DNA of 64,000 nucleotides. Source: Microbotryum silenes-acaulis. Its lineage: Eukaryota; Basidiomycota; Microbotryomycetes; Microbotryales; Microbotryaceae. Below the pieces are notes generated by a model, which was given only the letters and a program-made list of their open reading frames with translations, did no database searches and was not told the origin of the DNA. Shown here piece after piece: positions 57,788 to 64,000 of the stretch (positions are counted from its first letter, which is position 1; every line of letters begins with the position of its first letter). A program made the translations under genes and the position numbers. The DNA is taken from assembly GCA_003665825.1 (NCBI GenBank), contig QPFY01000001.1, positions 923,001-987,000 on the forward strand. Reading direction: 5' to 3'.

Positions 57788-60756
57788 GTTTCTGTGTTGT
57801 GGTGCGGTGCGTGAACTCGAAGTTCGAACGTGAGCTCGAACGTCTCTCCACGGTAACTTCAGCTTGCGCAGACTTGCGCGCGCGTGCGCCAGGACGGCCG
57901 AGACTCTCACCCACATTTCTTCCCAAAATCGAGGTCAAAATTGGTTCAAGTCGCCAGGGCGGCGCTGAGACAGAGGGAGCAACTCGAACCCTCGCTCACG
58001 TACGAAACGAAAGCTGCCAGATCTACGTCGGAATCTTCGATTGGTCTTTTCGGCTTTTGCTGCAAGGATTTGACGCGCCGATTCAGGCTCGCGCGCACGG
58101 ACCCTTTCTCCCCCGTGGATGCTATAGCTGTGCTTCCCACACACGTGGGCTCACGGGCGGTACTCGCAACGCACGTTCCCTTTCGGGCCTTCACTGCGTT
58201 GTCGACGTTTCCTTACCAGCTTCTGCGGCTGCGTTCACCACATGTAGGGACAGGTGCGTTCCTCACTCCCAAGACTACCTCCCACTGCAGCTGACGAAGT
58301 CCGAGAGTTCCATCTTGCCGGACGTTCACAGCTGCTAGCAGCTCGTTATGAAACCCTCGACGTGGCTCGCTTAGAGTAGCTCGGGGTAAGTGCTTCGATA
58401 CACCCAAGCTTGTTGCACGGTGTACTTTGCACTTGGATCCCTGCAAATTCTTTGTGGGGGCATTTCGCTCCGGGCCCTTGTTGGGCAACGAGCTAAATCG
58501 CATATCTCTCAGCAGACCCTTTGCCGTCCTTTGCACCAATCGCGCCCCAACTGTCTTTATACAGTGTCTTACCTTTGTCGCAAAGGTATGCTGAGACGAT
58601 CAGTGGACTTGCTCCATCGTCAGTTGCAGCCGACTGACATCCAGAAGCTTGGGTCGCAAAGCTCCCAATTGTGATCCCGCCCACCATCCCTGTGTATCAC
58701 CAAGAAGTTCGGACTCTCTTCCGTTTAGATCAATCTCTTGCGGTTTTCTCCAGAAGGCTGGGTTTTCACCGCTTGAGGTATTTGTTTAACAACTCCTACA
58801 CCACCAATGTTGTCCTTCGTCTTGCTGCAACTCGAACCACTATTCCGCTACGACTCGCGCGAGTGGCCAGGGGAGTCGACGATCGGTTCTTTCGTGATCC
58901 GTTACCTTGCTGGCCGTCGATCATCGTGTGAGGAAGACTTTGACGCCGTGTCCTACCAGGACAAGGATTTTTACGAGCACCACAATTACTAGGGTTCCCA
59001 GAGGCCCCCCTTCCAACAAGGAGAGAGTTCAGGAATCGTTTGTAGGCGCATCTGACGAGAATCATGCCCGGCGAGCTCTGAGACCGAACGGGGGCTCGCA
59101 TGCAGCCTCACCGCCCTAGGTCACGTGAGTTTGCACTAGCCCCTCCCGGCGGTGTGTGCGACGGGTAAGGAGCAAACACTGCGTGGCGGTGGCAAGGGCT
59201 CGAGCACTTTCAAGTTCCGGAAGAGGACAGAAGCTGTACCTAATGGTGCGACAATAGGGGTGCTTAAATCTTAAAAACTCATCAGGTCAGATGCAACGGT
59301 TCAAATGCCCGAGCGGTCGGTTTCAGCCGGGGTGTTTTTGTGGCACTGCAGCTGGCTGTCGGCGAAGGCGGGAAAATGACGTTGGGCTTGCTCGCTTCGC
59401 CGCTTCGGTTGGACCTTTTTTACCGAGAACAGGAGAGAAGGAGGGGTTTCGCTTCCCGTATGAGGTCATACCTCGTGTAGTCTAGGAGTCGCTTATCACC
59501 ACGAGTTATTTTCCCCGCTCGGCTTGTGCAGTCATTTTTGGAGCATGTAGAACACACTTTGATAATATTTTCGAGGCTTTGACATTTTGGGGCCAAAATA
59601 GGGTAAAAAACTTTGACAAAAAGGCCAAAAAAGGGCGTTTCTCCTCTGGCTGGGCTTTCGGGGGTCCTGCCTGGCGCCCCCGAAGGACGAAGAGGCCCGC
59701 TCTGTCTGGCTCACGCGTGCCCTTCTGCTGCTCCCTCAACACGAAAGAATCGATCCACCTGGTGCTAGAGTCGCGAACGCCCACAACCCACAAGCTCGGG
59801 CCTTTCGAGTCAGCCGTCTGCTCGTCGTAGCTTTCGTGCTCTTTAACGCCATCCCCTTCGACGTTCGACAACTGGGTTCGTTCGTTTCGCCTTGTGTCGA
59901 CGTCGCCCGCAGCCAGCCGTTGCCCGTGGCTATTGTCAGCCAGCGCCCACCGCCCGCCCAACGCCAGCAACCGTTGCCACCCTCGATTCGAAGCTCGTGT
60001 CGTCGACGACGTGCCATTGCTTGCACGTGGACGTCTGGTCAACTCGTGAATCAAACACTCGTTTCATTCTACGCGTGTCAAACAAGTCAGTCTCTGTCCA
60101 ATATGTTCTGCTGCACCCGTTCCCGCAGAGGGCCTCGGCGTGTTTTGGTGCGGCCGAGCCGACGACCCAGCGCGGCGACTCTGAATCGCCTCGAGTTGAA
60201 TTTGGCCTCTTCGAGCGCCCTGCGCCGCCCGCCCGCCGCTCTCGAAGGGCCGGCGCGGGTCCTGGTGACCGCAGCCCCTCGGCCTAGCCTCGCCCAAGCC
60301 ACAGCCATACCTGCCCCATCGGATGCATCACCGGTCAAGTACAAGACACTGACATGGCCTTGATTCACACCCCTTCGTGCTGCGCAGGTCGTGTCGAGCA
60401 TTCGAAGCGACTGCACGCAAGCCTATAGGGTTCGAGCGTCGTCTCCACCCTTGAGGGAGCAGAGGGCGGCATTTCGCAAGCACCTCTTCGCGTTGGAACA
60501 GCGGCAACAGCCACGCCCACCACTTGCACCAACCTCTTACTTTTCATCATGCCCGCCCTCGTTTAATAACGCATCGTCCTTACCGACGAACTCGTTCTAA
60601 ACGAATAACCCACCCTTATCTCCGTCGAGCCCGTTTTTCAGGAGTCCGTTTCTCCACACCGGCGTTCGTGCACCCCTCCGTCATTCAGCGACTCTGCCTA
60701 CCCGCACCCCGCACCCCACCTTTTACTTTCCCCGCCTTTTACAACGACATTCCACT
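57788..60756. other. Intergenic, long region upstream of the 60757 gene
   Basis: 3 kb with no supported gene. Around 59570-59640 there is an A/T-rich stretch (GGCCAAAATAGGGTAAAAAAC). From about 59800 the sequence becomes C/T-rich like a promoter and long leader for the 60757 gene, with upstream open frames (such as 59836-60363) that could be uORFs or a missed exon. Confidence 0.45.
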
Positions 60757-62103
60757 ATGTCGCTGTGCTCGTTGGCGTCCTACCTCGCCTCGCTGAACGC
60801 ACCCGTCGTTGCTGCACCCGGCTCCAACTCTCCCCTCGAATCCAGCGCTAGCTCGGAATCGCACTCGGCATCTTCCCTCGAAGGGTCACCCACAAAACGT
60901 GCTCGCGCCGAATCGCCTGATACTTCGATTGCGTCGTCTTCCCCCGCCGAGTACTTCGTCCCCTTGTCCGCGATCCACCACAAGCTAGGCGGCGTGCCCA
61001 TGCCAAGTACGCAGCTCCTTACCGCGTCGAACCTCCTCGCCGCGTCCTCACCCGCTCAGACCTCGGGCTCACCCGCTCTTCGATCCATCCTCACCCAAAC
61101 TCCCTTGCACCCCGATACCGCCGGCGGTCCCGGACCCTCCTCGGCCGGTGGGCTCTCGGAACCCACATCACGACCGCTGTCACGCCGTAGCTCGACCGGC
61201 GCATCGTCGACGACCAAGTCCGTCCGTTTCGCGCGGTGTACGAACGCGAGCGTGTTTGCGGCCCTTAGTGTCGAGGAGTACGACCGTAGCCCCATCATTC
61301 CGACGTGCGAGTCCGAGTCGCTCGAGCTGCCCAAGCGACAGAACCGCGAAGAGGATGGCTGGATCAAGTGCGTAGAGCGAGAACGCGCCGCCGCCGCCAA
61401 GCGCATGGCCACGGGTCAGAGCTTGCCTGCACTGTCACCCTCAATGGACAACCCCGTCGAGGGCAAGCACGGTCTCCTCGAGGGTGGTTACTTTGTCGGC
61501 GGGGAGCGCGAGGAGCACTCATCGGACGAGGACGAGGACATGATGGTCGTCGACGACGAGGAGACCGGCGAAATTCACGATACGCCCGGCATGATCCAGG
61601 ACGATTCTAGTGGCGACGACGAGAGTGATGGGATATTGTCTATCACACCAGAACACACCCAACCTATACTCAGGCTAGTCTCATCACAACCTTCCTCCTT
61701 CTCCCCGACCTACACTATCAGCCCCATTTCCGACACGGATCTGCTCAAGCACGCGACACTGAACGCTGCCGTCTGCGCCGCCATTACCCTCACAACGCCG
61801 GTCGTTGATCTCACCCCAACCGCCAGTCCTGCTCTTCCATCCATTGCGAGCTTCGGCCCCACCCCTGCTGCCGACGCCGAGTCCGAGCCATCCGCCGTCG
61901 ACTCGTCCGCCGACGAATCGTCACCCATCGAAGCGTCAACCGAAGAGGAAGGCAACGAAGATGCCGTTGCTTTCGCCGCACGGATACAACGGGAGAAGAA
62001 GGAAAAGGCGAAGAAGTGCCGCGAACGATATGGTCTGTGCGCCTTGGGCAAGTACAGTCGCGCCGAGGTCTTCAGCTCGTACGATTCGCTCGGCGGCTTC
62101 TGA
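60757..62103 (+). CDS. Ser/Pro/acidic disordered protein with PP1-docking-like motif
   Basis: 448 residues in a single exon, unusual here. I do not recognise a named family. Composition is Ser/Pro/Ala-rich with acidic runs (SSDEDEDMMVVDDEE, DDSSGDDESD), suggesting disorder. There is a basic KRAR at about residue 48-51 that could be a nuclear signal. A conserved-looking island at about 152-180 reads TKSVRFARCTNASVF...SVEEYDRSPI. KSVRF fits the RVxF protein phosphatase 1 docking consensus. The C-terminus has a basic-amphipathic AARIQREKKEKAKKCRERYG and ends in SLGGF. Start ATG at the head of an open frame after a long pyrimidine-rich leader. A regulatory subunit or target of PP1 is possible; unproven. 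Confidence 0.78.
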   Translation: MSLCSLASYLASLNAPVVAAPGSNSPLESSASSESHSASSLEGSPTKRARAESPDTSIASSSPAEYFVPLSAIHHKLGGVPMPSTQLLTASNLLAASSPAQTSGSPALRSILTQTPLHPDTAGGPGPSSAGGLSEPTSRPLSRRSSTGASSTTKSVRFARCTNASVFAALSVEEYDRSPIIPTCESESLELPKRQNREEDGWIKCVERERAAAAKRMATGQSLPALSPSMDNPVEGKHGLLEGGYFVGGEREEHSSDEDEDMMVVDDEETGEIHDTPGMIQDDSSGDDESDGILSITPEHTQPILRLVSSQPSSFSPTYTISPISDTDLLKHATLNAAVCAAITLTTPVVDLTPTASPALPSIASFGPTPAADAESEPSAVDSSADESSPIEASTEEEGNEDAVAFAARIQREKKEKAKKCRERYGLCALGKYSRAEVFSSYDSLGGF

Positions 62104-64000
62104 ACGCCAAGGCCGAGGACCGTGACCGAGGAGTGGAGGTGAAGGGTGGGATGGTGGTGAAGCACGCGTCGTTGTGGAAAGGACGCCATATCTTACGGGT
62201 CGACCAGCAGTGGACGACAGAAACGTTCGTCGCGGATGGTGTATCGCGGAACGAGACGAGAAGAGAGTCGTGGGGATCGATCGGTCGATGGCCTGGCGAC
62301 GCAAGCAATTGCTCTTCTCGTCATCTTTGCATTCCGAATTGTTCATAGTGTCGCAACCAAGCTTTCGTGTGTGTGTGCATACCTTTCAGGACGTACCTAT
62401 ACACAGTCGTCTTCGCCTACCCCACTTTCCCGACCCCTTCCTTCGTCTTCCTTTCGCCAAGGGGTCCCGGGGATGGCGATCTTCTTCTCTTGGACATATT
62501 CCCCTCCTTTTGCAAGCAGTAGTCAGCGTTTCGGTGTTTTTAACAACTGTGATCGGTCTCTTCCTCTGGCTCGATCCTCCTTGTTCTTTCGTTTTGCCGT
62601 CACCGCACTTCTGTTCTGTTCCCCATTGTCTTCTCTTCCTCGGTCCGGTCACGTTATCCGCCACCCATCGCTCGTTTTGTTTCTCTCTCTCTCTCTCTCA
62701 GTAATTTGCAACATCATAGCATTAGTTACGCATGCCCAATCCTGGTGCCCGTATCGGCACTGAAGAGAAATGGTCAGCTCCTGAGTGAAAGATATCTGAT
62801 TACCCAGATCCGACGGAATCTGCCAGAGGAGCGGAAACCTCAAGCACAGCCGTATCACCTCACCCTATATCTTGCAAGGCCGGGAACAACGACCTCGAAC
62901 GACGTTGCGGCCGCGCGTCCCATCTGAGGCTCTCGAGCTGCGATGCGGCGTTCGGCGTTGGCTTTTTGCCATTCCCAAGCTCTTCTTCTGCAGGTGCCCA
63001 GTTCTCGACGCAGGAGTCGAGCTCGAGTTTGTCCACCTCCTTGAAAAAGCGCAGAAAGCTGGGAGAATAGTTTCATGGCCACATTTTCTAATGTGAGCTA
63101 CCGCTTGATCTCACAAAATTCTACCTTGCGCAGCTCCCTAATTCCCACTGTAGTAGTAGTAGACTCTGACGGAATCGACGCCGAACGTCCGGTCTGGTCA
63201 CTGGGCTGGCACGAGTGCCGCAGCCGTGCGGTGGCGGACGACGGTTCCTGCCCAAAGGTGAAAAGTTGTTCCTTGCGACCGTTCCATTCGATGGGCCGCT
63301 GGGATCCCGCAGTTAAGCTCACTTGGATCACGCAGGTAAGCCTCATTCGATAGCTCCTTCAGGATCCGCAGGGAAGCCTCTTGCGAGGAGACCGGCTCAA
63401 GCTGAAGGCGTGTTGACCTCGTTGCACCTCTGTACGGTCGCCGAAGCCCGGAGTTATATGGGATTGGGCGTTGATCCGAGAAGCTTTGATCTCGCTGTCG
63501 CTATCGTAGTACATCGTTGCTGACGGCGCGAATGCAGATGGGACCAATTGAATGTAGTAGCGTCACCTGCAGTGGATGGAATTCGGTCTCCGAGACAGGG
63601 CTGGAGCAATCGAGTCATCGACGCCGTTTGAGAAGTCTCCCGGAGCTCCAGCTAGAATTCTATTTTTACTACAAATTGAGTCCAATGACTCCCGCTAAGA
63701 CCATGATTCTTCAAGGTGAGATTGGGAGATAGCCACTTGCTCTTTCGCAAGTCAAGTTGCCGGCCGAGATTTGGGATTTTCCTGAACTAGGCGTTTCTTG
63801 GGGTCGAGTCGAAACGCTGCTCCGTTCTCCGAGCCCATCTCGGTGCTTAGCTTACCCTCTGACGCTTTAGCCTCGTCAAGTCGGCGCATGGATGGCACCC
63901 ACACTCGACAGTCTGAGAGAGGGTCAGTCTAGCCATCAGGTTATTGAGGATCCTAGTCCCTTGTCCCTCCCTCCGGCTGACGCTCTCAACGAGTCGATCT
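62104..64000. other. Intergenic to window end
   Basis: 1.9 kb with no supported gene. The 3' flank of the 60757 gene is T-rich, with a CT microsatellite at about 62682-62699. No long frame with family motifs on either strand. A gene may begin beyond 64000. Confidence 0.5.

Noticed and set aside
59836..60363. 175-residue plus-strand open frame upstream of the 60757 gene
   Set aside because: Composition follows a C/T-rich leader; no domain and no in-phase join to the next gene found. It could be a uORF, but the evidence is insufficient for a feature.

Overview
The window is nuclear DNA of a fungus, most likely a basidiomycetous yeast or related basidiomycete. The genes are GC-rich and dense in short GT-AG introns (mostly 60-120 nt). 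Several coding exons are very small (16-30 nt), and third codon positions favour C and G. The species cannot be read from the sequence; placement in Pucciniomycotina (red-yeast type) is an inference from gene style only. I rebuilt exon chains by hand from conserved protein order, splice sites and reading phase. Most genes close in phase from ATG to stop.

Layout. 29-2559 (+): 3' part of transketolase. 3698-8748 (-): one complete Ty1/copia retrotransposon with two identical 291-bp LTRs, a 5-bp target duplication, a primer site matching the anticodon arm of initiator tRNA-Met, gag, pol and a polypurine tract. 8754-17294: repeat-rich DNA holding one MFS sugar transporter (11083-13391, +). 17295-18543 (+): F-box-like protein. 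18667-21588 (-): C2H2 zinc-finger transcription factor. 22394-25305 (+): NDC1 nucleoporin. 25752-28367 (+): acetoacetyl-CoA synthetase. 28672-30460 (+): TLC-like membrane protein. 30677-32691 (-): site-2 protease. 32859-33953 (+): PEBP. 34211-34892 (+): small subunit of serine palmitoyltransferase. 36328-41392 (-): very large RING-H2 protein. 41901-42715 (-): UMP1. 42991-44192 (+): CFD1. 44749-47932 (-): VPS1 dynamin. 48465-50171 (-): conserved fungal protein of unknown function. 52380-54704 (+): DSN1 kinetochore protein. 56559-57787 (-): glycolipid transfer protein. 60757-62103 (+): disordered protein with a PP1-docking-like motif. The rest is intergenic.

The genes are mostly unrelated housekeeping functions in ordinary eukaryotic order, not an operon or biosynthetic cluster. 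Lipid and membrane themes recur (acetoacetyl-CoA synthetase, site-2 protease, SPT subunit, GLTP, TLC-like protein, VPS1), but I see no evidence that they are co-regulated. The most unusual object is the copia element. Its gag start codon lies inside the primer-binding site, one in-frame TAA separates gag from pol, and each LTR carries a duplication shaped like a GT-AG intron. Its identical LTRs imply a recent insertion.
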